DNA of 64,000 nucleotides from Cohnella sp. AR92 (GCF_003990975.1 NZ_RZJR01000019.1:36421-100420); one strand, 5' to 3'. Shown: positions 1-9,461, counted from the first letter of the stretch. The notes: a model not told the origin generated them from the sequence alone. Program-made: numbers and translations.

Positions 1-329
1 TCGTCGGCTACGGGCTTAAGCAGATAGGCGCTTGCTTGCCGCTCGATCGCCTGCTTGGCGTACTCGAATTCAGCGTAGCCCGTGAGCAATAAGCACTTGA
101 CATGTTTCCAACGATCGCGAACAACATCGATCAATTCCATTCCAGACATCTGCGGCATGTTGATATCCGTGACAAGGATATCGATTGGATGCCGTTGCAG
201 AATCTCCAACGCCTCCATTCCGGAGTAGGCAATGTGGACCTGTTCGAAGCCGAGCTCCTGCCAGGGGATCGTGACGGACAGGTCATCCACGACGTACGGC
301 TCGTCGTCTACAAGCAAGATTTGAAGCAT
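1..329 (-). CDS. YesN-type response regulator, N-terminal receiver domain (cut by window edge)
   Basis: The visible 109 residues form a complete-looking CheY-type receiver: acidic pair D8-D9, phospho-acceptor D55 in the motif VTDINMP, T83 in LLTGY and K105 before a proline. This spacing is typical of YesN/AraC-type regulators; the helix-turn-helix output domain would lie beyond the left edge, so the output class is inferred. The start is the ATG at 329, one base after the stop of the upstream kinase gene, with GAGGG overlapping that gene's last codons. The tight coupling points to a cognate kinase-regulator pair, probably sensing a carbohydrate or cell-envelope signal. The C-terminal part cannot be judged here. 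Confidence 0.9.
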   Translation of the reverse strand, partial: MLQILLVDDEPYVVDDLSVTIPWQELGFEQVHIAYSGMEALEILQRHPIDILVTDINMPQMSGMELIDVVRDRWKHVKCLLLTGYAEFEYAKQAIERQASAYLLKPVAD

Positions 330-330
330 C

Positions 331-2070
331 CTATTTTCCCTCTTTCTTGTCTATTCGAAGTTTTACATGGATACCGCCTAGCTCGGATGGTTGAATAGAC
401 AGCCCCGAAGCGGGTCCGAACTGATGCTTGAGGCGCTGCTGTACGTTCCACAGGCCGCAGCCGCTTTCGCCCCGTTCGGGCTCGTTCAGTTTGGCAAGCA
501 ACCCGTTAATCTCGCTATCGTTCATACCGGCCCCGCTGTCTTCAACGGTGAATTCAATATGCTCGCCAATGGCTTTGCCGCTGATGCTGATGTAGCCGGC
601 GCCTGCCTTTTTCTCGATGCCGTGAACAATGGCATTCTCTACGAGCGGTTGGATCAGTAACCTCGGAATCGCCTCGCCAAGCAGCGGCTTAGGCACTTCG
701 ATATTATATTCGATGCGTTGTTTGCGTAAGTTCTGGATTGACAGGTAGTTTTCCAGCAATTTAAGCTCGTCCCCTACTGTCGTCATGTCATGGTCTAGTC
801 GGGTGATATAACGGTAGTATTCGCCGAGATTGAGAGCCATTGCGGTCACGGCCGCGGTATCTCCAACACCCGCCTTGCTCTTTATGAAAAAGAGGCAATT
901 GTAGAGGAAGTGAGGATTGATCTGAGACTGCAGTTGCTTCAGGTAGGCGTCCTTGGCGCGAAGCTGCTCCATGTAGACTCGCTCGATGAGAGATTGAATT
1001 TGGACAGCCATCTCATTAAACGACTCGTTCAACACGGTGAATTCGCTGTTGGTCTTCAGCCGGATCCTTGTCGACCATTGGCCCTCTTTCAACCGGTTGA
1101 CCGCTCTCAGCAGTACGTTAATCGGGCGCTGGATTTGCCGGAACAATAGGAGCGAGAACAGGATGCCAAGTCCTAGCAGGACGAACGAAGCCGTGAAAAA
1201 CGAGCTGCGGCTGCTCTCCAGGGGCTTCAACATTTGTTCCAGCGGCGAGTAGTGAATAACTTGCCAACCAAGCGAGGAAGACCAGACGCTGCTGACAAGA
1301 TAGCGCTTGTCCTTATACGTGACAATCGAGTAGTCGTTCTTCTGCGAGGACAGATTACCCAGACTTGACACGAGTCCTTGAATAATGTTCGCGTCCGTGC
1401 CAGGGGGATTAATGAGACCCATCCCCGGATGATAGAGGAATGTGTATCCGCCATAAGGAGCTTGGATATCGCCTAGCAACTTCTGCAGATTGGAGGCCGG
1501 AAATCGAACCTCCATGATCATGTTGGCCAACTGAGGGGTTGATGAGTAGTCTGCCGGATCGGATAGCACCATGCGGAAATCGCCTCCCGATGCTCGCTGG
1601 TCGGTTGGGGCTGTATAGGTCCATCCGTTGGCAAGAGGGGACGACAACAGCGAAGGGTCGATTCGCGAATCCGAATCCGAAGAGAGATAATCCTTATTCT
1701 CCACGTTATAAACCGTAATGGTATTCACCAAGTTGCTAGTAACAGACTGAAGCGACAGCTTCTCCAGCACGCTTCGAATGGTTTCATTGCGGTCGATGAG
1801 ATGGTCAAGCAGCCCGATCTGCTCGAAGTCGCGGACGGTTGGGTCGCGAAGAAGCGTATAAGCGGTAGTAGCCAGCTGATCAATGTTGCCGTCGAGCTGC
1901 TGGACAAAGAATTCCAGATTGCTGAGATCGGCGTTGGTTACTTGCTGTGTGATGACTTTAACGTCTTGTTGATAGGAACGTCCGTAAAGCAACAGCGTAA
2001 TGAAAATGACGGCGACGAATAACAGCAACATTTTGACAAAAAGGTTCACGTGCTGGCGCAAGATGATCAT
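331..2070 (-). CDS. YesM-type sensor histidine kinase
   Basis: A 579-residue membrane kinase of the YesM/LytS class. One transmembrane segment lies near residues 10-30, followed by an extracellular sensor region of about 270 residues and a second segment near 290-310. A HAMP-like linker and the His_kinase box follow, with phospho-accepting H387 in INPHFLYN, and then a HATPase_c domain with VENAIVHG (N box) and DSGAGM and GCGLWN (G boxes). It autophosphorylates and passes phosphate to the regulator one base downstream. The gene is divergent from the solute-binding lipoprotein at 2136, a common arrangement when the pair controls an uptake gene. The sensed ligand is not evident from sequence. 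Confidence 0.93.
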   Translation of the reverse strand: MIILRQHVNLFVKMLLLFVAVIFITLLLYGRSYQQDVKVITQQVTNADLSNLEFFVQQLDGNIDQLATTAYTLLRDPTVRDFEQIGLLDHLIDRNETIRSVLEKLSLQSVTSNLVNTITVYNVENKDYLSSDSDSRIDPSLLSSPLANGWTYTAPTDQRASGGDFRMVLSDPADYSSTPQLANMIMEVRFPASNLQKLLGDIQAPYGGYTFLYHPGMGLINPPGTDANIIQGLVSSLGNLSSQKNDYSIVTYKDKRYLVSSVWSSSLGWQVIHYSPLEQMLKPLESSRSSFFTASFVLLGLGILFSLLLFRQIQRPINVLLRAVNRLKEGQWSTRIRLKTNSEFTVLNESFNEMAVQIQSLIERVYMEQLRAKDAYLKQLQSQINPHFLYNCLFFIKSKAGVGDTAAVTAMALNLGEYYRYITRLDHDMTTVGDELKLLENYLSIQNLRKQRIEYNIEVPKPLLGEAIPRLLIQPLVENAIVHGIEKKAGAGYISISGKAIGEHIEFTVEDSGAGMNDSEINGLLAKLNEPERGESGCGLWNVQQRLKHQFGPASGLSIQPSELGGIHVKLRIDKKEGK

Positions 2071-2135
2071 CCTTTATGGTAACATATCACTTTTTATCAA
2101 ATTATATCATGTCGAAAGAGCAAGGATGTGTTACT

Positions 2136-3758
2136 ATGATCAAGAATTCGACGGTTTATGGCGATAGGGGTGGAGCCAGATTGCATTTGCGTTGGTACGC
2201 GATGTTGCTTGCGGTCATCTTGTGTGCCGGCTGCGATGGAACTAGACCTGACGGAACGGCCGCACTTAAAAACAACTCCGATGTCTATTATGATGATGAG
2301 CTTGGAAAGTTCGTCCCGCCTGTTGTGCTAGAGACGGTTGGAGCCGTTACTCCCAACGCCGTCTTCGCGAATGGAGAGACTCTTGAAAATAATGTGCACA
2401 CGCGATGGGCTGAGGAACGGCTGGGTATTCGCATCCGCTATAAATGGACGATACAAGACACGAACGGCTCCTATGGCAACAAACTCCGGATTGAATTGGC
2501 CAAAGGCACGCTGCCTGACATCGTAACCACTCGGGAGGCAGAGGTCGTTCAGGAACTGATTGACTCCGGACAGTTCGCGGAGGTTGGCGGGCTGTTCGAC
2601 CGGTATGCCTCCCCGACATGGAAGGCAGCGATGCGCGAGGATCCGGCCGCCTGGGACTCCTTGACGCGGGCCGGCGGAAAGTATGCGATTCCGATTCTAG
2701 ACTACGAGTACAATTCCGACCCGGTCTTGTGGATCCGAAGCGACTGGCTGGACAAGCTGCATCTCGATAAGCCGCGAACGATGGAAGAGTTGGAGCGAGT
2801 CATAACTGCTTTCACCGAGCAGGATCCAGACGGCAACGGCTTGAAGGACACGTACGGGCTGACGATAAGCTTCGCACACGGCGCCAACACGTGGATGGCC
2901 GACAGCAGTTGGATCTTCGGCTCATTCGGCGTCGTACCGAAACAGTGGAACCGGACGAATAATGGGCTGCTTGCTTACGGCTCCATCCAACCCGGAGTGA
3001 AGGACGCGCTTCGTCTCCTTAAATCCTGGATTGCTAAAGGCTATGTACCTGCGGAAAGCCAGTGGTACGACGAGACAAAAGCGGCTCAGCTATTCGTGTC
3101 AGGCAAAGCCGGCATCGTCGCGGGACCCTATTGGATGAACGGTTGGCCGCTCTCCGAGTTAACGAAGGCGAATCCGAACGCCAAGTACGAAGCGATCCAG
3201 ATACCCTCGGGGGCGAGCGATATCGTGCTTCGGCGGGGCACGCTGCCCGTTAACGGCGCCATCCTGATTAACAAAAAAATGAAGCACCCCGAAATCTTTT
3301 TCAAATACCAAAATTACTTATTCGACTATTATGCAACCTCCAAGGGAGAGTTCCAATACGGACTTGCGGAAGGCTACGATTGGATAGTGAAGGACGGTAA
3401 GCCGACGATCGCCCCTGAAGATTTGCCTCAAGGAGGAATTCGGGTTGCCTCTTACACGCTCACGTTTGACGGAGCGCGCATCCCGTCCCAAGTCGTGAAG
3501 GAGCTGCCCGGAGGTGTGGCGCAAGTCTTATTATCGCAACGGGATGCCTCGCGCAAGGATGAGTTTACCGGTCCTCCGACTCGAACCATGAAGACGAATT
3601 GGGAATTGATCCAGAAGCTTGAGCAGAAGTCGTTCGAAGCCATCTTGTTCGGCGACTCCTCGGCGGACGAGTTCGATGCGTTCGTAAAACTATGGTTTGA
3701 GTACGGCGGAGACCTAATAACCAATGAGGTAAACGATTGGTACAGATTCTCCAAATAG
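2136..3758 (+). CDS. extracellular solute-binding lipoprotein (YtcQ/LplA-like, family 1)
   Basis: About 540 residues with a lipoprotein signal peptide: basic N-terminus, hydrophobic core and lipobox LCAGC with Cys33 as the lipidation site. The body resembles large family-1 sugar-binding proteins of the LplA/YtcQ type, which deliver oligosaccharides to ABC permeases. The ATG at 2136 is preferred over upstream in-frame codons because AAGGA lies 9 bases before it and it places the signal peptide correctly. No permease genes sit next to it in this window, so it is either an orphan or pairs with permeases elsewhere. Divergence from the YesM-type kinase suggests that the two-component system controls it. 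Confidence 0.85.
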   Translation: MIKNSTVYGDRGGARLHLRWYAMLLAVILCAGCDGTRPDGTAALKNNSDVYYDDELGKFVPPVVLETVGAVTPNAVFANGETLENNVHTRWAEERLGIRIRYKWTIQDTNGSYGNKLRIELAKGTLPDIVTTREAEVVQELIDSGQFAEVGGLFDRYASPTWKAAMREDPAAWDSLTRAGGKYAIPILDYEYNSDPVLWIRSDWLDKLHLDKPRTMEELERVITAFTEQDPDGNGLKDTYGLTISFAHGANTWMADSSWIFGSFGVVPKQWNRTNNGLLAYGSIQPGVKDALRLLKSWIAKGYVPAESQWYDETKAAQLFVSGKAGIVAGPYWMNGWPLSELTKANPNAKYEAIQIPSGASDIVLRRGTLPVNGAILINKKMKHPEIFFKYQNYLFDYYATSKGEFQYGLAEGYDWIVKDGKPTIAPEDLPQGGIRVASYTLTFDGARIPSQVVKELPGGVAQVLLSQRDASRKDEFTGPPTRTMKTNWELIQKLEQKSFEAILFGDSSADEFDAFVKLWFEYGGDLITNEVNDWYRFSK

Positions 3759-3783
3759 TTCATTCGAATTCGCGTTATCAACG

Positions 3784-3840
3784 AACCGTCATCGCGATGC
3801 GGCTTCCGACTGGAAGCCGCTTCCACGATGACGGTTTTTT
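3784..3840. terminator. bidirectional two-tier hairpin terminator
   Basis: Outer stem AACCGTCATCG (3784-3794) pairs with CGATGACGGTT (3826-3836). An inner stem GCGGCTTCC/GGAAGCCGC lies at 3799-3820. A T-run follows on the plus strand. It sits between two convergent genes and probably ends both transcripts. Confidence 0.85.
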
Positions 3841-3854
3841 GACTCGCTAACGAT

Positions 3855-4571
3855 TTAGTTGCTCGTATATTTAACCCAGTCGTAATAGGCGTAAAGCGGA
3901 TTAGCGCCGTTATAGGAACCAAGCCATGAATCTACGCCCTTGCCGTTCCACAGATTCATCATGATTCGGCCCGGATTGGATGGGATGTTACTCGTCACCG
4001 TATGCTTCAGCGCCCCGTCCACGTACCACTTGATGTAGCCAGGCTGCCAGTCGAAGGCGTACGTATGATAGCTCTGCGAAGCGTCGAAGCCAAGATCAAC
4101 CAGCTTCTCGTGTCCGCCGACTCCGTTCGTATAGTAATTGAATTGAACCTTGGTCGTATCCTTTCCGAGAAATTCGATGTCGATCTCGTCCCAGGGTTTA
4201 CCATCCGAGGGTCCGGTATAGGTGAAGAAGGACGATACGATTCCCGTATTCTTGGCCGGCATCATGCTGACCTCATATAGCCCGTAGCCGTACTTATTCA
4301 CGGTACGGTACTCCGCGCAGTCGAACGTATTGTATGAAGGACTCGTCAGTGCCAAGCGAAGCTGTCCCCCTGAGGTGAATGTTGCGTTGTTGGCCCTCCA
4401 AGTGCAATTGAACATGCCGCCGTTCGAGTAACCGTCCGATTTCTGCCAGGTAGCCGAATTAAAGTAAGTAAGCGGTTCCCAGAATACCGTTGCTGCCGAG
4501 GATGGGGCGGCGAACAGGATGCAAAGCAGGACGAACAGTGAGAAAGCGCCTGTCAGTCGTTTTCTTCTCAT
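3855..4571 (-). CDS. bglS: secreted GH16 endo-beta-1,3-1,4-glucanase (lichenase)
   Basis: A 238-residue secreted enzyme with a Sec signal peptide (cleavage probably after PSSAA, near residue 27). The glycoside hydrolase family 16 signature DEIDIEF supplies nucleophile E129, assisting D131 and acid/base E133. Length, the surrounding aromatic-rich beta-jelly-roll sequence and the lack of extra domains match bacillar lichenases, which cleave 1,4-linkages next to 1,3-linkages in mixed-linkage beta-glucans such as cereal glucan and lichenan. Two Cys (near residues 55 and 84) fit the conserved disulfide. It is monocistronic, ends at a shared terminator and is preceded by a palindromic operator-like site at 4625, consistent with carbon-source control. 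Confidence 0.95.
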   Translation of the reverse strand: MRRKRLTGAFSLFVLLCILFAAPSSAATVFWEPLTYFNSATWQKSDGYSNGGMFNCTWRANNATFTSGGQLRLALTSPSYNTFDCAEYRTVNKYGYGLYEVSMMPAKNTGIVSSFFTYTGPSDGKPWDEIDIEFLGKDTTKVQFNYYTNGVGGHEKLVDLGFDASQSYHTYAFDWQPGYIKWYVDGALKHTVTSNIPSNPGRIMMNLWNGKGVDSWLGSYNGANPLYAYYDWVKYTSN

Positions 4572-4624
4572 TAATTAACCCTCCTATTGATTGTTGGAGA
4601 TGCATGTTGATCATACTGCGTCTT

Positions 4625-4638
4625 TGGTAGCGCTACCA
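4625..4638. promoter_or_regulatory. perfect 14-bp palindrome, LacI-family/CcpA-type operator candidate
   Basis: TGGTAGCGCTACCA is fully palindromic around a central CG, the hallmark of LacI-family operators. It fits the cre pattern at 12 of 14 positions. It lies 54 bases upstream of the beta-glucanase start and about 200 bases upstream of the divergent regulator gene, so it could control either. Confidence 0.55.
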
Positions 4639-4834
4639 TGACAATGATTTAAGTTCCATAACAACTTTTCAAGGTGATGTCTTCGTCTATCCATGCCCTT
4701 GCGAAGATTCCAGGAGATTCTTCGATCAGCAGAAGATTTTTTCCCATTGCCCTCCCCTAGAGCAAACGGCTATTCTAAAGTAGAGTCTGTCTATAGAGGA
4801 TGTTCCGACCCTAACGCGAAGGAGGGCATACCCG

Positions 4835-6454
4835 ATGTACAAACTTATTATCGTCGATGACGAGGTGCTGGTTCGGCAGGCGATCAAGAGCCAGATGAAT
4901 TGGGCGGAGCTCGGCTTCGAATGCTCCGGCGTCTACGAGGACGGAGCGGACGCGCTCGAATCGATGGAGCGGGAAGAGGCCGACGTCGTCTTGACCGATA
5001 TTGGGATGCCGTTCATGGACGGCCTGGAGCTAACCCGGGAGCTGGCCGCGAAGTACCCGCAGGCGAAGGTGATCATCCTGACGGGCTACGACGATTTCGA
5101 TTACGCGCAGCAGGCGTTAAAGCTGCAAGCCGTGGACTATATTTTGAAACCGGTTACATCCTCCGAGCTGGGAGCGGTCCTGTCTAAGCTGCGGGAAGAA
5201 CTGGACGCGAAGAGGAACCGGGAACAGGATTATGAGCAGTTGAAGCGAGAGCTGGCGGAGAGCATGCCGGTTCTTCGGGAGAGATTCCTGGAGCGGCTGA
5301 TGACCTCGGAGATGCCGGTTCGCCAGAGGGAGGAGGGCATGAGCTATTTCCGGCTGGAATGGGCGGGACCTCACCTCGTTGAGCTGGCTGTCGACGTAGA
5401 CGAGTACAATTGGGAGCTGCCGGCATCGATCACCGATCAGCAGCTCATCCGATTCGCGGTGTTTAACGTCGCGCAGGAATTAATAGCAAAAAGCGAGGGG
5501 ACGGCGGTCTTCCGGGACAGGGAGAATCGAGTGCTCGCTTTGTTGTCGGGGAACGACCCGCAGGAGCTGCAAGAGAAGGCGCTCTCGGTGGCGGAGGAAG
5601 TGCACCAGGCGGTAACGGCCATCCTCCCGGTGAAGCTCTCGATCGGCATCGGCTGCAGCTGCCGCGACCGGGAAGACTTGCTCTTCGCTCACCGCACGGC
5701 GTTATCGGCGCTCGAATACCGCTTCGTTATCGGAGATAACGCCATCATCCGGCTGTCCGACGTCGAGCAGCGCAGGAGGCCGGAGGAGCTGTCCGTAGTC
5801 GCCTGGGAGAACGAATTCGTCACGAAGCTGAAGACCGGCACTTCGGAAGAGATGGACGAAGCGGTGGACCGGCTCTTCGCGGACATTCGCAAGAGTCTGC
5901 TGCCTTTGGAGATCTGCCAGATGTACCTGCAGCGGCTCGTGCTGACGATCGTGCATACTTCCTACGAGATGACTTCGGGCGAACAGAAAGGGACCGAGCC
6001 GGCTTACAGCCCGGTGCAGCAGATGGCGTTCCTCGAATCTCTCGACGAGACGCAGGAGTGGATGCGAGAGCTGTGCCGCTCGACAATCGCCAAGATCCGG
6101 AGCTTGCGCGAGGACCAGAGCGCGTCGCAGGTGAACAAGGCGCTCGAATATGTCCGAAGGAACCTGAAGGACCCGGACCTGTCGCTGATCTCGGCCTGCA
6201 AGCATATCTCGATGAGCCCGAGCTACTTCAGCGCCATCTTCAAGCAGCGTACCGGCCGGACCTTTATCGAGCAGGTGACTTATGCGCGCATGGAGCGGGC
6301 CAAGGAGCTTCTGGCCAATACCTCGATGAAGAGCTATGAGGTCGCCCATGAGGTCGGATACGGCGACCCGCATTACTTCAGCGGAGTGTTCAAGAAATAC
6401 GCAGGCGACACCCCGACCGACTACCGTCTCAAAACGACGTCAAAGAAAGCGTGA
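4835..6454 (+). CDS. YesN/AraC-type response regulator
   Basis: 539 residues. The receiver domain spans residues 1-125, with phospho-acceptor D55 in VLTDIGMP. A long middle region (residues 130-420) is typical of YesN proteins, and an AraC-type double helix-turn-helix occupies the last 100 residues (LSLISACKHISMSPSY, then GYGDPHYFSGVFKK). A Shine-Dalgarno GAAGGAGGG precedes the ATG. It is the first gene of a tight three-gene operon with the kinase (4-base gap) and a membrane-anchored sugar-binding protein (3-base gap). By analogy with such sets it probably activates the ABC transporter genes starting at 9462 when sugar is sensed. Confidence 0.92.
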   Translation: MYKLIIVDDEVLVRQAIKSQMNWAELGFECSGVYEDGADALESMEREEADVVLTDIGMPFMDGLELTRELAAKYPQAKVIILTGYDDFDYAQQALKLQAVDYILKPVTSSELGAVLSKLREELDAKRNREQDYEQLKRELAESMPVLRERFLERLMTSEMPVRQREEGMSYFRLEWAGPHLVELAVDVDEYNWELPASITDQQLIRFAVFNVAQELIAKSEGTAVFRDRENRVLALLSGNDPQELQEKALSVAEEVHQAVTAILPVKLSIGIGCSCRDREDLLFAHRTALSALEYRFVIGDNAIIRLSDVEQRRRPEELSVVAWENEFVTKLKTGTSEEMDEAVDRLFADIRKSLLPLEICQMYLQRLVLTIVHTSYEMTSGEQKGTEPAYSPVQQMAFLESLDETQEWMRELCRSTIAKIRSLREDQSASQVNKALEYVRRNLKDPDLSLISACKHISMSPSYFSAIFKQRTGRTFIEQVTYARMERAKELLANTSMKSYEVAHEVGYGDPHYFSGVFKKYAGDTPTDYRLKTTSKKA

Positions 6455-6458
6455 TCCC

Positions 6459-8237
6459 GTGAGGCTTCTTTTCCGAATCCGCAGCTTTCAGACCCACATC
6501 GCGCTCGCCTTCGTTGCGGTGATTCTTCTGACCATTCTCATCATGGGCGTGACGTCCTACTATCTCTCGAGAGAATCCGTTCAGTCGAATGCGCAATCCT
6601 ACACCGCGGAGATCGTCAAGCAGGTCAACAAGAACATCAACTCGTACGTGAACGGAATGACTTATATGTCCGACCTCGTCGCGAACAACCGGACCGTCGT
6701 GGAATATCTGTCCTCCTCTTCGTTCTCGAGCTTGGCCGAAGAGAAGAAGCAGAAAGAGACGATCACCGACTTCCTGGAGTCGATGCTCGTCTCGAGGACG
6801 GATATCGCTTCGGTCAACATTATCGGCAACGGCGACAAGCTGCTGACGGGACGCCAGGATCTTGATTGGAATCCGTATGTCGATCTGCGCGCCATGAAAT
6901 GGTATACGGATGCGATCGCGGCCCACGGAGAGAACGTGATCTCGTCCTCTCATGTCCAGCCTATTTTCAAAGACCGTTATCCGTGGGTGGTGTCGCTGAG
7001 CCGGGAGCTGATCGGCCGGGACGGACAGAGCCTGGGCGTGTTCCTCGTCGACCTCAATTTCAGCGTCATGAACGATATCCTTAAGGACATCAAGCTCGGG
7101 CATCGCGGTTACGTCTTCATCGTGGACCAGAACGGAAGGCTCGTCTATCATCCTCAGCAGCAGCTGATCTATAGCAATCTGAAGTCCGAGATGATCGGCA
7201 AGGTGCTGGAGGCGAAGAACGGAACGTTCACGAGCAATGAAGGCGGCGACAGCCGAATGTATACGGTGCAGGATTCCGACTTCGGCTGGAAGATCGTCGG
7301 CGTCTCTTACGTGAACGAGCTTGCGCAGAATCAGGAGAATTTGAAGCTGGGCTTCCTCGCGCTGGCTCTGATGTGCATCGTGCTGGCGGCGATGATCGCG
7401 ATCTATCTCACTCAACGGGTCAGCCGCCCGATCCGGCAGCTGGAGAGGCATATGAAGGAAGTAGAGCGCGGCAACTTCGATATCCATGTGCAAGTGCCGA
7501 GGACGATCGAGATCGGAAGGCTGGCGAGGGCGTTCAATCTAATGGTCGGCAAGATCAAGGAGCTGATGAACCAGATCATTCTCGATCAGGAGCAGAAGCG
7601 GCAGAGCGAGATCAACGCTCTGCAGGCGCAAATCAATCCTCACTTCCTATACAACACGCTCGATTCGATCGTCTGGATGGCCGAGAGCAACAAGAACCGG
7701 GAGGTCATCGCGATGACATCGGCTCTCGCCAAGCTGTTCCGAGCTTCGATCAGCAAGGGAGAGGAGCTGGTGCCCGTCAAGAACGAGATCGAGCACATCA
7801 CGAACTATTTGCGAATCCAGCAGATGCGCTACAGCGATAAGTTGGACTATTCGATCGACATCGGCGATTCCGCGCAGCATTTCTACACGATTAAGGTGAT
7901 CCTGCAGCCCATCGTCGAGAACGCGATCTATCACGGGATCAAGAAGAAGAAAGGCATGGGCTTCATCACGATAACCTCGGAAGAGACCGAGAACGATCTG
8001 ATGCTTGTTGTCGAAGACAACGGCATCGGCATGGACGAGGAGACGGTCCGGACGTTGCTGCTTCCGACGGCCATAAGGAAGGAAGGCAGAGGAGTCGGCG
8101 TGCGGAATGTGCATGAACGGCTCCAGCTCTATTTCGGATTGCAATACGGCCTGTCCTATTCAAGCCGGCCTGGCGCCGGAACGAAGGTGACGATTACGTT
8201 GCCGAAGACATCTAATCCGCTGGAGCAGGGAGAGTGA
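6459..8237 (+). CDS. YesM/LytS-type sensor histidine kinase
   Basis: 592 residues from a GTG start at 6459, four bases after the regulator stop. An open frame extends back to 6336 but lies inside the regulator gene and adds a basic, non-membrane sequence, so the GTG is preferred. Transmembrane segments lie near residues 10-32 and 300-320 and flank a dCache-like extracellular domain. HAMP follows, then the His_kinase box with H395 in INPHFLYN and a HATPase_c domain with VENAIYHG, DNGIGM and GVGVRN. It phosphorylates the YesN-type regulator encoded just upstream. A sugar-binding protein encoded 3 bases downstream may deliver the signal, as in known kinase-binding-protein sensor sets. Confidence 0.9.
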   Translation: MRLLFRIRSFQTHIALAFVAVILLTILIMGVTSYYLSRESVQSNAQSYTAEIVKQVNKNINSYVNGMTYMSDLVANNRTVVEYLSSSSFSSLAEEKKQKETITDFLESMLVSRTDIASVNIIGNGDKLLTGRQDLDWNPYVDLRAMKWYTDAIAAHGENVISSSHVQPIFKDRYPWVVSLSRELIGRDGQSLGVFLVDLNFSVMNDILKDIKLGHRGYVFIVDQNGRLVYHPQQQLIYSNLKSEMIGKVLEAKNGTFTSNEGGDSRMYTVQDSDFGWKIVGVSYVNELAQNQENLKLGFLALALMCIVLAAMIAIYLTQRVSRPIRQLERHMKEVERGNFDIHVQVPRTIEIGRLARAFNLMVGKIKELMNQIILDQEQKRQSEINALQAQINPHFLYNTLDSIVWMAESNKNREVIAMTSALAKLFRASISKGEELVPVKNEIEHITNYLRIQQMRYSDKLDYSIDIGDSAQHFYTIKVILQPIVENAIYHGIKKKKGMGFITITSEETENDLMLVVEDNGIGMDEETVRTLLLPTAIRKEGRGVGVRNVHERLQLYFGLQYGLSYSSRPGAGTKVTITLPKTSNPLEQGE

Positions 8238-8240
8238 CCG

Positions 8241-9227
8241 ATGATCGCGAGCCGCCTTCGAACCATTCTAGGAGCCGTCGCTGCCGTCATTGCCCTCGTA
8301 TTGCTCGGCCAATATCTGATCGGCAAGCTTGCGAAGCCCGAGAGAATCGATATTCAAGTCATTATCAAATCGACCGACAAAAACATTGAGTTCTGGCAGG
8401 TGATGAAGGACGGGATCGAAGTCGCGACGAACGAGTTCGGGCCGTCCGTGGAGGTGACGGGTTCCCGTTCCGACGCCGATATCGACGGGCAGATCGCATT
8501 GGTCGAGCAAGCAATCGAGAAAAAGCCGGATGCCATTATTCTGGCGGCCAACGATATAAATCGACTGGTGCCTGCCGTCGAGGAAGGGGCGAAGCGGGGC
8601 ATTCGTTTCTTCATCGTCGATTCCGGCATCAATTCGGACATCGCGGAGAGCGTGATCGCTACGGACAACATCAAAGCGGGACAAGCCGCGGGCATGGAAA
8701 TGCTGCGGCATCTGGACGGGCCCGGCAAGATCGCGATCATCAACTACGTGCAGACTGCGGCTTCTCTTATCGACCGGGAACGGGGAGTCCGGTTGATGCT
8801 GGAGGGGAGGAAGGACATCGAGCTGATGGACACCTTCAATGCGGCCGGGTCGGAGACGAACGCCTACCAAATGGCGAAGCAGGTTCTCGAAGACAATCCG
8901 GACGTGCGGGGAATCATCGGCCTGAACGAGCCGACGACAGTCGGCGCGGCGCGAGCGATCAAGGAGATGGGGCGGCAGGGCCAGGTCAAGCTGATCGGGT
9001 TCGACAGCTCCGTTAACGAGATCAAGCTGCTGGAGGAAGAAGCGATGCAGGCGACCGTGATCCAGAAGCCGTTCCAGATGGGGTACCTCAGCATCAAAAC
9101 GGCGGTGGAGGCGTTCCAGGACAAAAAGGTGCCGAAGGTGATCGATACGGGGTCTCTGGTGATCACGAAGCAAAATATGTACGACGAGGAGAACCAGAAG
9201 CTGCTGTTTCCTTTCTACGATAAATAA
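8241..9227 (+). CDS. membrane-anchored sugar-binding protein (Peripla_BP_4), probable sensory partner of the kinase
   Basis: 328 residues. A single hydrophobic segment (about residues 7-28) has no lipobox Cys and no clear signal-peptidase site, so the protein is probably held by an uncleaved anchor. The rest is a type-1 periplasmic-binding-protein fold like RbsB/XylF: paired lobes with KPDAIILAANDI, FIVDSGIN, IATDN, and GLNEPTTVGAARA near the hinge. It is co-transcribed with the regulator and kinase and cut off from the transporter operon by a terminator at 9261. This suggests a role in signalling rather than uptake, comparable to reported XylFII-LytS sensor complexes. The specific sugar cannot be read from sequence. 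Confidence 0.82.
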   Translation: MIASRLRTILGAVAAVIALVLLGQYLIGKLAKPERIDIQVIIKSTDKNIEFWQVMKDGIEVATNEFGPSVEVTGSRSDADIDGQIALVEQAIEKKPDAIILAANDINRLVPAVEEGAKRGIRFFIVDSGINSDIAESVIATDNIKAGQAAGMEMLRHLDGPGKIAIINYVQTAASLIDRERGVRLMLEGRKDIELMDTFNAAGSETNAYQMAKQVLEDNPDVRGIIGLNEPTTVGAARAIKEMGRQGQVKLIGFDSSVNEIKLLEEEAMQATVIQKPFQMGYLSIKTAVEAFQDKKVPKVIDTGSLVITKQNMYDEENQKLLFPFYDK

Positions 9228-9260
9228 GGCTGAGGACGCTTCCACGCATCTTCATAACAG

Positions 9261-9285
9261 AAACGGGCGAAAGCCCGTTTTTTTG
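9261..9285 (+). terminator. rho-independent terminator of the sensor operon
   Basis: AAACGGGC, loop GAAA, GCCCGTTT, then a T-rich tail. It separates the sensor operon from the transporter operon. Confidence 0.92.
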
Positions 9286-9344
9286 TTTTCGGCAGGCCGC
9301 GCTCAACTCCGCATTTTATTCGACTGTTTCCGTAAGAAATCACA

Positions 9345-9358
9345 TGTAAGCGATTCCA
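9345..9358 (+). promoter_or_regulatory. cre-like site upstream of the sugar ABC operon
   Basis: TGTAAGCGATTCCA matches the cre consensus TGWNANCGNTNWCA at 13 of 14 positions and lies 104 bases before the ATPase gene. CcpA-mediated catabolite repression is inferred. Confidence 0.5.
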
Positions 9359-9461
9359 ATGGACGTGTAACATGAGAAGCATGAAGGATGAAGCAAGGGC
9401 AAGGCATATGGCAAGGCGTTCTCAACAAGGCAGAACGGCCAGGTGAGAAGGAGGAGCTTGC

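Noticed and set aside
6336..6458. Upstream extension of the kinase gene
   Set aside because: The extra 41 codons overlap the regulator gene in another frame and read as basic non-membrane sequence; the GTG at 6459 fits operon spacing.
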